DNA of 64,000 nt from Eubacteriales bacterium (GTDB lineage: Bacteria > Bacillota > Clostridia > Lachnospirales > Lachnospiraceae): positions 1 through 64,000 of the forward strand of contig JAUNGC010000012.1 in NCBI GenBank assembly GCA_030524745.1, written 5' to 3'. The notes under the pieces are model-generated. The model made no database searches. It was not told where the DNA came from and saw nothing but the letters and a program-made list of their open reading frames with translations. Of this stretch, positions 28,293-36,403 are shown one piece after another. Within the stretch, counting starts at the first letter, position 1; each line of letters begins with the position of its first letter. The translations under genes and the position numbers were made by a program.

Positions 28293-29222
28293 ATGCGATT
28301 GAAGAAGATAGAAACGAATTTGGAGAAGGATGGTTTTTCGGGAATCTATTATCCGGCGCGGGAGAGGACGGATCGGACCATGCTGGTGATGCTGGGGGAC
28401 AGCAATACCGACCGGTTGGTGACAAGCGCCGCGAAATATTTGCACCAAAAGGGCTGTAACGTGCTCAGTCTGTGCGCAGTGCAGAAAGACGGGGATGATA
28501 CAGGATATCATAATTTTCCGATGGAGCATTGTGAGGCGGCGGTGCATTGGGCGCTGAAAAACGGGAGCAGGAAGGTGGGAATTGCGGGCGGTTCCACGAG
28601 CGGGATGCTGGCATTAATCGCCGGATCGCTGATTCCGGAATTATCCATGATACTGGCCTTCGCTCCGTCGGATTTTGTGATGCAGGGGTTTTACCAGGGC
28701 AATAAAGACGGAATGAAGGAATGGCCTGCCGCAGGGCAGTCCACAGTGAGTTGGCGGGGCAGGCCGCTGCCTTATCAGCCTTTTTATGTGGAAGAGCGGG
28801 AATATTGGGATATTTTTCATGGTGACAGCAAAAAATATCGGGAAATCAATTCCCTGAGACTGTTTCGTCACAGCGAAGAAGCGAAGCCTATTTCGGAGGA
28901 AGCATATATCCGGGTGGAGAATATCCGGGGCACAATCGTCCTGACGGCGGCTGAGGATGACAGTCTGTGGGAAACTGCTAAATATTGCCGCCGGATGCAA
29001 AAACGTTTGAGTGAGAAAGGTTTTTCCTATCCGGTAAAATTCTGGATCTATCCGGTCGGCACCCATTTTGTGTTTCCGCAGGGGATGATGAAGGAGTTTC
29101 TGCCGATTGCGCCCAATCTGCTTTCGCTCCTGTTTGTCTCCGGGAGAAAGCACCCGAAGGAGTGCAGAAATGTGCGGCTCGATATTGACCGGAAGCTGAC
29201 AGAGGTGCTTAAAACGTGGTAA
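28293..29222 (+). CDS. Alpha/beta hydrolase, acyl-thioester hydrolase (BAAT C-terminal)-like
   Basis: A 309-residue serine hydrolase. The nucleophile elbow is GGSTSG (near residue 102), and a likely catalytic His lies in VGTHFVFP near 253. A candidate acid is the Asp in TAAEDDSLW. The lid region YVEEREYWDIFHGDSKKYRE and overall layout resemble the C-terminal catalytic domain of bile acid-CoA:amino acid N-acyltransferase/acyl-CoA thioesterases, without the N-terminal immunoglobulin-like domain. The substrate is unknown. GGAAG lies upstream of ATG 28293, and the gene has its own promoter and terminator. Confidence 0.75.
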   Translation: MRLKKIETNLEKDGFSGIYYPARERTDRTMLVMLGDSNTDRLVTSAAKYLHQKGCNVLSLCAVQKDGDDTGYHNFPMEHCEAAVHWALKNGSRKVGIAGGSTSGMLALIAGSLIPELSMILAFAPSDFVMQGFYQGNKDGMKEWPAAGQSTVSWRGRPLPYQPFYVEEREYWDIFHGDSKKYREINSLRLFRHSEEAKPISEEAYIRVENIRGTIVLTAAEDDSLWETAKYCRRMQKRLSEKGFSYPVKFWIYPVGTHFVFPQGMMKEFLPIAPNLLSLLFVSGRKHPKECRNVRLDIDRKLTEVLKTW

Positions 29223-29307
29223 GACAGAGGAGAAATTAACAGTCTTATGGAGGAGAAGAAAAAAGAGTTAAAAGAGTTCAGTGACTTTTTAAAGAAGTAA
29301 TGCCGGG

Positions 29308-29339
29308 CAGGGAATCTGAAAACAGGTTTCCTGTTTTTT
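29308..29339 (+). terminator. Terminator after the hydrolase gene
   Basis: CAGGGAATCTG and CAGGTTTCCTG pair over 11 bp (two G-U) around AAAA, followed by six T. Confidence 0.8.
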
Positions 29340-29404
29340 GGTCTAAACCGGATGAATATGTGACGGAAGTGTGTTATCCTGTAAAAAAGAAATGAGAAAA
29401 GGTC

Positions 29405-29435
29405 TTGACCCTCACGGAACGTCATAGCTTATTCT
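29405..29435 (+). promoter_or_regulatory. Second MerR-type promoter with 19-bp spacer
   Basis: TTGACC (29405-29410) and TATTCT (29430-29435) flank a 19-bp spacer reading CTCACGGAACGTCATAGCT. Spacing and placement match the promoter of the first MerR gene, supporting autoregulation by a similar protein. Confidence 0.75.
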
Positions 29436-29501
29436 GAATTTACCGGGAGTCCATTGGCTGCAGACAATGGAAACGTTCCGGTCAGAAAAGGAGGACGCGG
29501 G

Positions 29502-30362
29502 ATGAAAACGGTAAAAGAAGTCTCCAGCCTGACAGGAATCAGCGTGCGTACGCTTCACTATTATGATGAGATCGGTCTGTTAAAGCCGGCACAATGTAGC
29601 GGGGCGGGATATCGCCTTTACGATGAAAAAACGTTGGAAACGTTGCAGCAGATATTGTTTTTCCGTGAATTTGATATGCCGCTGAAGGAAATAAAATCCA
29701 TCCTGGAAAATCCTGAACTGGACAGAAAACGGATTTTATTGAGTCAGAGAAAAATGCTGGTAGCGAAAAAAGAACGACTGGAGCGTCTGATCGCCAGCAT
29801 GGATGACATTCTGAAAGGAGAAAACAAGATGGATTTTGAAGTGTTTAGCAAAGACGAAGTGGCGGAAATATATCGGGAAATGGTACGGAATATGTCACCG
29901 GAATACAGGGAAAGGATTATCGAAAAATTCGGGGGCATGGAGGAATACGAGAGACTTTTTCTGGAGAGAGCTGCAGAGCAAAAAGCACAGCGGAATTTTG
30001 CGAAACTGGTGGAATGGTACGGAGATAAAAAACGCGTGAAAGATATGCTGGAGCATCCCGGGAATGTAAAGGAAGGAATTGCGGTGGTGGAGGCGTATCA
30101 GAAGAGAATCGATGCAGTGATGGAGAAGCTTGCAGCGAAAAAAGGAACGGATGTCCATTCTTTTGAAGTGAAAGAGATTGTCGGCGAGTATGATTTTGTA
30201 ACGAAGCAGTTGTATCAAATGGATGATCTGACGGCGTTCATGCTGGATCTGGCGAAGGAATACCGGGAAAATCTCCGATTACAGGAAGCGCAGGATAAAG
30301 TATATGGAATCGGGACAACGCAGTATATCGGAGAGGCCCTGGAAGCGTTTTATAGACGGTGA
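29502..30362 (+). CDS. MerR-family regulator with TipAS effector domain (second copy)
   Basis: A 286-residue paralogue of the regulator at 16297. The winged helix reads KTVKEVSSLTGISVRTLHYY, then DEIGLLKPAQ. A dimerization coiled coil follows (about 80-108), then a TipAS-like helical domain ending YGIGTTQYIGEALEAFY. AAGGAGG lies 8 bases before ATG 29502. A MerR-type promoter precedes it. No target gene is obvious: the next gene has its own upstream region, so the regulator may mainly control itself or distant genes. Confidence 0.92.
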   Translation: MKTVKEVSSLTGISVRTLHYYDEIGLLKPAQCSGAGYRLYDEKTLETLQQILFFREFDMPLKEIKSILENPELDRKRILLSQRKMLVAKKERLERLIASMDDILKGENKMDFEVFSKDEVAEIYREMVRNMSPEYRERIIEKFGGMEEYERLFLERAAEQKAQRNFAKLVEWYGDKKRVKDMLEHPGNVKEGIAVVEAYQKRIDAVMEKLAAKKGTDVHSFEVKEIVGEYDFVTKQLYQMDDLTAFMLDLAKEYRENLRLQEAQDKVYGIGTTQYIGEALEAFYRR

Positions 30363-30544
30363 AAACCGGTAAAATAGCGCCTGTCAATCCAAAGTTTACA
30401 TGAAATTCCGCAAAAGCAACACAAAATTGGTGTAAGTTTACACGGCGCGCCCGTATGATGAGATAAAGAAACAGCCGGCAGCGGCGGACGGATTTCGCTG
30501 TTGCCGGGAGATTTCCGTTACAAAGCGAAGGGAGAAAATAAAAA

Positions 30545-31450
30545 ATGAATTTTGCAGAGAATTTGAAAGCGCTGCGGGAAAAAAACGCCATGACTCAGGA
30601 ACAGCTTGCGGAGAAGATGGAGGTATCCAGGCAGACCGTGTCAAAGTGGGAATCCGGGGCGAGTTTTCCCGAGATGGAAAAACTGGTACAGTTGACAGAA
30701 CTGTTCGGCTGTACCATGGATGGAATGCTCAAAGGCAACATGCTGCAGGCGAACCGGGATGAGGCGAAAGTGTACGACGAACATGGAAACTGGGTTGCAA
30801 GGACAGGCGCAGCCGCCACCTGCATCTGTATCCTGAGTTTGGCGGCGCAGATGCTGGGAGAGTATATCAGCCCTTCCCTTCTGGGAGAAAGCGGAATTCT
30901 GTTTCTTTTGTGCGCTCTGATCGGAGCGTTGCTTTGGATCAGATTGGGGATGGCATCTTCTCATTTCAGGAAAAAGCATCCTTATGTGGAACCTTTTTAT
31001 ACGGAAGAACAGAAGGAAGCGTTTCATCACAAATATATGTCCTTTATCATTACAGGAGTGGGCATTTTGATCGCAGCGCTGATTGTGGTAGCGGCGATTG
31101 GTACGGTGTGGCAGCAGAAAGACGCTCGCATGGAACTGGTAGCAGAGATTCTATTTTTTATTTTAGTGGCGGCAGGCGTGACGCCTATTGTATATATCGC
31201 CCTGCAGGCATCCAAATATAATGTGGAAGGATATAATGCGGACAATGCCTGGGATATGTCGGAAGAAGGAAAGGAAAACGGCAGACGTATCGGAAAAGCC
31301 TGCGGCATCATCCTGCTAATCGCGGTGATTTGCTGCGTCATGATTCATGAACTGACTGGCAGCAGCGCGCGCGTTGCCGGGATTCCGCTGGTGATCGGAG
31401 GAATTCTGTGCGGTGTGGCAAGCATGATATTGAACCGGAGAAAAGATTGA
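30545..31450 (+). CDS. XRE-family regulator with C-terminal membrane domain
   Basis: A 301-residue protein. The N-terminal HTH (about 4-60) contains LKALREKNAMTQEQLAEKME and VSRQTVSKWESGASFPEMEK. Four or more hydrophobic helices follow (about 85-104, 112-135, 160-185, 200-222, 255-290). Membrane-bound XRE regulators of this layout probably sense envelope or ion stress; the signal is unknown. GAAGGGAG precedes ATG 30545, and the 180-base leader holds a GC-rich hairpin near 30474-30508. The last 60 bases of the gene are the left edge of the segmental repeat that reappears near 50314. Confidence 0.85.
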   Translation: MNFAENLKALREKNAMTQEQLAEKMEVSRQTVSKWESGASFPEMEKLVQLTELFGCTMDGMLKGNMLQANRDEAKVYDEHGNWVARTGAAATCICILSLAAQMLGEYISPSLLGESGILFLLCALIGALLWIRLGMASSHFRKKHPYVEPFYTEEQKEAFHHKYMSFIITGVGILIAALIVVAAIGTVWQQKDARMELVAEILFFILVAAGVTPIVYIALQASKYNVEGYNADNAWDMSEEGKENGRRIGKACGIILLIAVICCVMIHELTGSSARVAGIPLVIGGILCGVASMILNRRKD

Positions 31451-31488
31451 TTGACCCAAAGGGATATAAACAGATGTAGTTACATCGG

Positions 31489-31513
31489 AAAGGCCGCGTT
31501 AGCGGCCTTTCTT
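31489..31513 (+). terminator. Terminator of the XRE membrane regulator
   Basis: AAAGGCCGC and GCGGCCTTT form a perfect 9-bp stem around GTTA, followed by CTT. Confidence 0.75.
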
Positions 31514-31522
31514 AAATAAAAC

Positions 31523-31550
31523 TTGTATTTTGCCCGGAAACTGATATACT
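31523..31550 (+). promoter_or_regulatory. Promoter of the rpn remnant
   Basis: TTGTAT and TATACT are 16 bp apart. The same promoter occurs at 50445-50472. Confidence 0.55.
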
Positions 31551-31709
31551 GATTTTAACACCTGTATTGCAGGATGGAATCTGAATCTTTGGAAATTCTG
31601 TTACGCCGGAAGTCATTACATGATGCAATTCCGCGCTTCGTTGATCTTCACCGGGAATTCACCCGTATTTCCAATTTATTCAGGAAAAATTCAATAAGGA
31701 GGGCGATGA

Positions 31710-32056
31710 ATGGGGAAGAAGAACAATGTTCTTGCCTGGTATCTGAACGTTTTTGTAATATGGACGAAGATACTTACGATCTTTTATGTACTATGCTGGA
31801 TTTGAAATCCATATCGGTGAAAAAGAAATTATACAGAAATGCAGAGAAGGAGACGGTGGATATGTGTAAAGCATTTGACGATTTGGTAAAAGAGGGCGAA
31901 AAGCGTGGAGAAAAGCGCGGAGAAAAGCGCGGTGAGGAGAAACTTGCCAGCCTGATTGAAAAATTAGTGCAGGAGGGCAGAACGGCCGATATCTTAGTTG
32001 TATCCCAGAATGTGAAGAAGCGTAAAAAAATGTATCAGGAATATGGCATTTTATGA
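31710..32056 (+). pseudogene. Rpn-family nuclease gene with large internal deletion
   Basis: The start (ATG 31710 after AAGGAGGGCG; first codons MGKKNNVLAWYLN) and the 3' end (FCNMDEDTYDLLCTMLDL ... KKMYQEYGIL) match the intact gene at 50632. The middle, including the whole PD-(D/E)XK nuclease core, is missing. The junction is at a GAAC tetranucleotide present at both edges in the intact copy, which fits a microhomology-mediated deletion. The fusion is out of frame for the native start. A frame opening at ATG 31574 happens to read through the 3' part but begins in the untranslated leader. The KRGE tandem repeats of the tail are retained. Confidence 0.88.
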
Positions 32057-32118
32057 TAATCTGAGGATAGAGCAGATAAATGTGGCATATGTCCTGTGCC
32101 AGAAAAGGAGAAAAGCGT

Positions 32119-32832
32119 ATGAAAAGTTTGACTGAAATGACAATAGAGCGGAAGAAAATGATTGCAGCGCTGCTGTGCGGCGTGCTGGGATGTATCTGCA
32201 TGGGTTCGGGCGACTGGCTGATGCTTTACGGCGATACCGCATATGAAGGAAATGTGTACTGGATGACGCGGGGGGCGGCACAGATCGAACCATGGAGAAA
32301 TGCTCTGGCGATGCTGGTCGCTTTTCCTGCTGTAATACTCTATGGAATTGCATTGTTTTCAATAGAAAAATTTCTGAAGGGGGAAAAGCAGAGAAGCATT
32401 TATCACTATCTGACCGCTTTTGGCCTGACACCGTGGCTTTGCCTTCATTTATTTTACGTCATGATATTATATGTGTTTGCATGGATGAGCGCAAACGGAT
32501 ACGGGGAGGCGGCGCTTCTTGTGCCGGAAGCGATGTTTGCGCATCTGGCGTGGGTTGTGATTGTCAGCGAGGCCATGATGCTGCCGCCGTTTCTTTACTG
32601 GTTCTGGCTGGTGGTCAGAGGGAAAAGTGTATTTTCCCGGTGGATGGCAGTTTCTAATCCATTGGTATTTTATGCGGTTTTGTATCTGGTAAAAAGCTTT
32701 ATGCCGGACAGCGCGTTCAGGATCGGTTTTACGAATGGACTGATGAGCGAGAGTATGGTGATCTGGTTTGCGACTATGATCGTGTGGAGTTGCTGCAAAT
32801 GGTCAGCCGGCTGTGACAGAAAGAACAGGTGA
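32119..32832 (+). CDS. DUF6796-like polytopic membrane protein
   Basis: A 237-residue protein with about seven hydrophobic helices. GSGDWLMLYGDTAYEGNVYW after helix 1 and WRNALAMLVAFPAVILYGIA fit a family I recall as DUF6796, of unknown function. ATG 32119 follows AAAGGAGA. It ends 7 bases before the macro-domain gene, so the two are probably cotranscribed. Confidence 0.65.
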   Translation: MKSLTEMTIERKKMIAALLCGVLGCICMGSGDWLMLYGDTAYEGNVYWMTRGAAQIEPWRNALAMLVAFPAVILYGIALFSIEKFLKGEKQRSIYHYLTAFGLTPWLCLHLFYVMILYVFAWMSANGYGEAALLVPEAMFAHLAWVVIVSEAMMLPPFLYWFWLVVRGKSVFSRWMAVSNPLVFYAVLYLVKSFMPDSAFRIGFTNGLMSESMVIWFATMIVWSCCKWSAGCDRKNR

Positions 32833-32839
32833 TGCGTTT

Positions 32840-33871
32840 ATGCCTTTGTATATTGTAAAAAAAGAGATCGGGGATATGCGGGTAGACGCGCTGGTACATT
32901 TTGAAAATCCGGCTTCCTTCATCAGTTCCGGAACGGATTGGAGAATTTACCGGGAAGCGGGGCATGAGTTATTGGAAGCGCGCAAAAAGATTGGTAATAT
33001 CAGGCAGGGGCATGCCGCCGTAACGCCCGGATTTTCTTTGCCTGTAAAGTATGTGATCCATACGGTTATGCCCGCCCGGCAGGGTGGGAAGGGCAGAAAA
33101 GAAAGCAGCTTGGAGGAATGTATCAGGGAAGTTCTGAAACTTGCCCGAAAACATAAATGCGGGAGCGTTGCTGTTTTAGAGAGCAACGGGTTTTCCGGCC
33201 TTTCTGTCCGTCAGACCGTCCTGAATGCGATCCGGAATTTCCTCATGAAGAAGGATATGACAGTTTATCTGGTAGAATCCGGCGGGGGCGTTTGGAACTT
33301 ACCCGAGAATAGGATGCGGGAACTTAACGGCTATCTCGCGTTACATTATATTCGGGAAGAGACGGACAGGGCGGAAGGAAGCCGCTTCTTGCGGGGAAAA
33401 ATGTATCGGGAAAAACAAGCCGTCCCCGAACAGTTTGCTTTTCCAGCCAGCGGCGCTGCGTCGGCGGCGGTATTGAAGCAGAAGCCGGAAAGGGGAGCAA
33501 ACAGCGCGTTGGAAGCTTTGCTGGAGAGGACGGACGCAGGTTTCTCCGATACTCTGTTGAAACTGATCGACCATATGGGAAAGAAAGATTCGGAAATCTA
33601 TAAGCGGGCGAACGTGGATAGAAAGCTTTTTTCCAAGATCCGCACGAATCCCGATTATAGACCCTCCAAGCCGACTGCCGTAGCCTTTGCGATTGCGCTG
33701 GAACTGGATCTGGAGGAAACAAAGGATCTGATTGCCCGTGCAGGTTATGCGCTCTCTCATAGCAGTAAGTTCGATATTATTATCGAGTATTTTATTATCC
33801 GGAAAGAGTATAATATCGATATTATCAATGAAACGCTGTTTTATTTTGACCAGACATTGCTGGGTACATAA
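32840..33871 (+). CDS. Degenerate macro-domain protein with C-terminal HTH-like domain
   Basis: A 343-residue two-domain protein. The N-terminal half (about 1-165) has the macro-domain order: VDALVHFENP, then YREAGHELLEARKKIGNIRQ, then ITV-type strands and KYVIHTVMP. The ADP-ribose-binding NAAN motif is replaced by HFEN and the GGG-V loop by SSGTD, so it may bind another ligand or none. After a linker, the C-terminal domain (about 240-340; DHMGKKDSEIYKRANVDRKL, PTAVAFAIALELDLEETKDL, IARAGYALSHSSKFD) is the HTH-like module seen in many clostridial conflict or regulatory proteins. AGGTGA is 8 bases before ATG 32840. Confidence 0.72.
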   Translation: MPLYIVKKEIGDMRVDALVHFENPASFISSGTDWRIYREAGHELLEARKKIGNIRQGHAAVTPGFSLPVKYVIHTVMPARQGGKGRKESSLEECIREVLKLARKHKCGSVAVLESNGFSGLSVRQTVLNAIRNFLMKKDMTVYLVESGGGVWNLPENRMRELNGYLALHYIREETDRAEGSRFLRGKMYREKQAVPEQFAFPASGAASAAVLKQKPERGANSALEALLERTDAGFSDTLLKLIDHMGKKDSEIYKRANVDRKLFSKIRTNPDYRPSKPTAVAFAIALELDLEETKDLIARAGYALSHSSKFDIIIEYFIIRKEYNIDIINETLFYFDQTLLGT

Positions 33872-33961
33872 ATGTCGCCTGTCAGGCGACCAAATGATCT
33901 GAAAAACCTTCTATAATGTGGTTGTAAACGAAAACGACCCATGACAGGAGGTTTTAATTTT

Positions 33962-34606
33962 ATGAATGAAAATTTGACAGAATTAATATTTATACTGGAC
34001 AGAAGCGGTTCCATGGCGGGCCTGGAAGCGGATACCATCGGCGGTTTTAATTCCATGATTGAGAAGCAGCGCAGGGAACCGGGAGAGGCTTTGATCTCCA
34101 CAATCCTGTTTGACACTACCAGTCAGATTATTCATGACCGGCTTCCTCTCAATCAGGTTCCCCGAATCACGGAGAAGGAGTATTGCGTGCGGGGCTGTAC
34201 CGCCCTGCTGGATGCGGTGGGCGGCGCAATCTCTCACATCAGCAGCATTCATAAATATGCGAGGAAAGAGGATCTTCCGGCAAAAACAATGTTTATCATT
34301 ACTACCGACGGTATGGAAAATGCCAGCCGCCAGTATGATTACGGACAGGTTAAGGCTATGATTGAACAGCAGAAGGAAGCCTGCGGCTGGGAATTTTTGT
34401 TTTTGGGCGCGAATATTGATGCGATAAAAGAAGCGGCCCGTTTTGGCATCAGCGCGGACCGTGCGGCAAATTTTCACAGTGATTCGGCGGGCACATCTCT
34501 GAATTATGAGGTTCTGGACGAGACGGTGGCGGCCTTCCGATCCGCAAAACCTTTGGGCGCAAACTGGAAGGCGCGCATTGAAAAGGATTTCAAAAGAAGA
34601 AAATGA
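33962..34606 (+). CDS. von Willebrand factor A (VWA) domain protein
   Basis: A 214-residue cytoplasmic VWA protein. The metal-ion-dependent adhesion site is intact: ILDRSGSM (Asp13, Ser15, Ser17), a Thr in RGCTALLDAVGG, and an Asp in MFIITTDGMENAS. There is no signal or membrane segment. In bacteria such stand-alone VWA proteins often work with AAA+ ATPases or in TerY-like stress systems. Its position between the macro-domain gene and an AAA+/chaperone cluster is suggestive. ATG 33962 follows GGAGG with a 10-base spacing. A small GTCGCC/GGCGAC hairpin (33874-33890) separates it from the macro gene. Confidence 0.88.
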   Translation: MNENLTELIFILDRSGSMAGLEADTIGGFNSMIEKQRREPGEALISTILFDTTSQIIHDRLPLNQVPRITEKEYCVRGCTALLDAVGGAISHISSIHKYARKEDLPAKTMFIITTDGMENASRQYDYGQVKAMIEQQKEACGWEFLFLGANIDAIKEAARFGISADRAANFHSDSAGTSLNYEVLDETVAAFRSAKPLGANWKARIEKDFKRRK

Positions 34607-34635
34607 GTTTTTTGGGGCTTCGCAATAGATACTCC

Positions 34636-34664
34636 TTGAACAATCTGTTTTTATAATATATAAT
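34636..34664 (+). promoter_or_regulatory. Promoter of the radical SAM cluster
   Basis: TTGAAC (34636-34641) and TATAAT (34659-34664) are 17 bp apart in an AT-rich patch that contrasts with the neighbouring genes. It lies 63 bases before the radical SAM start. No other good promoter was seen before 50.4 kb. Confidence 0.7.
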
Positions 34665-34726
34665 TTACTAAAAAAATATGATAAAATGAGATTATATTAT
34701 CAAAAATTACCAAAACGAGGCGGATT

Positions 34727-36052
34727 ATGATGCGATTGATAGATGGCGCATATTTCTTTGAATGTGAAGATATGGTGTATCTTCGTAATGTGAATGACGG
34801 ACATGATTATATTTTTAACTCCATCGTCTCTGATATTCTCCGGTTTATCAAAGAGACTCCTGATTGCAGCGAGGAGATGCTTTGCGACCATCTGAAAGAA
34901 CTGTACGAGGTGGAGGATGGAGAAGAGTTTCGGCAGGACATTCATGCTTTCCTGGCGGAATTGATGGACAGCGGCCTGATCGGGTCTGAACAGTCCGCGT
35001 CCCCGTCAGATGATTCCGTCGTCGGGCAGGTAGAGCGGTTGTATGAGAAAAATGGCATGGTTTATTCCGCCGCCTTTGAACTGACATACCGCTGCAGTGA
35101 AAAGTGCATCCATTGCTATGTGGACGACGATTGTTCCGCGGCGGCGGCTCAGGAACTGACCGTTGAAGAATATAAGGATATTCTGCATCAATTAAAAGAA
35201 ATGGGATGTGTCAAACTTCTGCTCACCGGCGGAGAGGTTTGTCTGCGCCGGGATATGGCGGACATTGCAGGATATGCCGTAAAGCTTGGCTTTCTGGTGG
35301 ATATATATACCAACGGCATCAGCATGACGGACGATCAGTTCGGGGCGCTTTGCAACATGAAACTCAATAGCGTATCGTTCAGCCTCTATAGCGGTGATCC
35401 CGGGGTACACGACGCCATCACGCAGGTTCCCGGTTCCTTTGAAAAAACCCTGAAGAGAGCGATGATGTTTAAATGCGCGGGAGTGGATACCTTTATCAAA
35501 ACCGTGGTCATCCGGCAGAATCTGGATACGCTGGAAGAACTTTTCCGGCTGGGAGAGAGGCTTCATATTGATGTAACTCCCGCCACTTCCATTTCCAATA
35601 CCCATCTGGGAAGATCGGCGCAGACATTCCGTCTGGATACGCCCAAACTGCGCGGGCAGGCACTGCAAATTCTGAAAAAGTTCGGATATAAGCCCGCGCC
35701 CTCTGCGCAGCGGGATCTGGACGGGAGTGTCTGCAAGGCGGGCATTACCAGCCTTTCGATCGACCCTTACGGCGGCGTCCATCCCTGTCTGGCGTTTACC
35801 GCTCCCATCGGTAACGTGAGGGAAACTCCTCTGGAAAGGATCTGGCAGGAAAATGAATTCTTGAAATCGTTGCGTTCCTTCCGCTTTCGGGATCTTACAC
35901 CGGAATGCGCAACCTGCAGCTATCGGAATCATTGCGCGGTATGTCTGGGGGACGCCTATGAAGAATCGGGCGGCAGGTTCGGTCCCGGATGCGATAGCTG
36001 CCATTGGGCAAAGTCCTGTTATGAAGCCCTCTGGAATCCGGCGTGCGATTAA
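34727..36052 (+). CDS. Radical SAM/SPASM peptide maturase
   Basis: A 441-residue enzyme of the class that modifies ribosomal peptides. The N-terminal 90 residues resemble a PqqD-type precursor-recognition domain. The radical SAM [4Fe-4S] motif is Cys123-xxx-Cys127-xx-Cys130 (YRCSEKCIHCY), followed by LLTGGEVCLRRDM and the barrel. The C-terminal SPASM domain (about 335-441) has the Cys pattern for auxiliary clusters: CKAGITSLSIDPYGGVHPC, then CATCSYRNHCAVC and GPGCDSC. The GAGGCGG SD precedes ATG 34727. A 39-residue Cys-containing peptide gene follows 101 bases later and is the likely substrate. A thioether (sacti/ranthi-type) link is the most common chemistry for this architecture, but the product here is unknown. 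Confidence 0.9.
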   Translation: MMRLIDGAYFFECEDMVYLRNVNDGHDYIFNSIVSDILRFIKETPDCSEEMLCDHLKELYEVEDGEEFRQDIHAFLAELMDSGLIGSEQSASPSDDSVVGQVERLYEKNGMVYSAAFELTYRCSEKCIHCYVDDDCSAAAAQELTVEEYKDILHQLKEMGCVKLLLTGGEVCLRRDMADIAGYAVKLGFLVDIYTNGISMTDDQFGALCNMKLNSVSFSLYSGDPGVHDAITQVPGSFEKTLKRAMMFKCAGVDTFIKTVVIRQNLDTLEELFRLGERLHIDVTPATSISNTHLGRSAQTFRLDTPKLRGQALQILKKFGYKPAPSAQRDLDGSVCKAGITSLSIDPYGGVHPCLAFTAPIGNVRETPLERIWQENEFLKSLRSFRFRDLTPECATCSYRNHCAVCLGDAYEESGGRFGPGCDSCHWAKSCYEALWNPACD

Positions 36053-36153
36053 CGGATCTGGCAGAGGAAAGGGTACAGGGCGGCAATGGATTACCAGGAT
36101 TATACCGTCAAGGAACGTGAGGTATAAAATAAATATGTGAAAGGAGACTCCCT

Positions 36154-36273
36154 ATGAAAAAGACTTATGTAAAGCCGGTTATGACGGCAAAAGAACAGCG
36201 TGTGGCCAGCATGGGCGCATGCGGCAAGTCGAAGGCTTCCGGCTGCGGAGCATTGGTTCTGAAAACTTCCTGA
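36154..36273 (+). CDS. Candidate RiPP precursor peptide (39 aa)
   Basis: A short gene directly behind the radical SAM maturase. AAAGGAGA lies 7 bases before ATG 36154. The product starts MKKTYVKPVM, a leader-like start common in clostridial precursor peptides, continues with TAKEQRVASM, and ends in a Gly/Ala/Ser/Cys-rich core, GACGKSKASGCGALVLKTS. It has two Cys seven positions apart and no membrane segment. Position, SD strength and composition support a real substrate of the maturase. Whether the Cys residues are cross-linked, and whether it is secreted or kept in the cell, is open. No ABC exporter is adjacent, but a peptidase cluster follows. Confidence 0.75.
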   Translation: MKKTYVKPVMTAKEQRVASMGACGKSKASGCGALVLKTS

Positions 36274-36299
36274 TCCGCGGTCTGAACTGACGATCCGGA

Positions 36300-36330
36300 C
36301 GGGGACTTCGGCAAAACGCCGAAGTCCCCG
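36300..36330 (+). promoter_or_regulatory. Strong hairpin between the precursor and the peptidase cluster
   Basis: CGGGGACTTCGGC pairs with GCCGAAGTCCCCG (13 bp, five-base loop AAAAC). No T-tract follows, so it may be a partial attenuator or a 3' stabilizer that keeps precursor mRNA abundant relative to downstream genes. Confidence 0.65.
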
Positions 36331-36403
36331 CCGGAGAAATTGACGAAAAACCTTCCTGCTCTGCCCGGCTGTCCGGGCGGAATTATGATAGATGGAGGCG
36401 TAT

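Larger units (their letters stand above)
31391..32056 (+). repeat. Direct repeat, copy 1 (XRE 3' end + deleted rpn)
   Basis: Matches 50314-51633 in the same orientation: the end of the XRE gene, a terminator, a promoter, the leader and both ends of an rpn gene. Relative to copy 2 it lacks about 625 bp; the deletion edges share GAAC. Confidence 0.9.

Noticed and set aside
28061-28459. A 132-codon + strand frame through the palindrome into the hydrolase gene
   Set aside because: It starts inside the palindrome arm, has no SD, and overlaps the promoter and start of the hydrolase gene in another frame.
29247-29300. A 17-codon Lys/Glu-rich frame between the hydrolase and its terminator
   Set aside because: Too short, the SD is about 14 bases away, and no family is recognisable.
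31574-31709. Upstream part of a frame running from ATG 31574 into the rpn remnant
   Set aside because: The same sequence is untranslated leader in the intact copy at 50.5 kb, where it has stops; the open frame is a by-product of the deletion.
35192-36004. A 270-codon open frame on the minus strand
   Set aside because: Antisense to the radical SAM barrel; no support beyond length.
36086-36127. A 13-codon frame before the candidate precursor peptide
   Set aside because: No SD and no leader or core features; the precursor at 36154 is far better supported.
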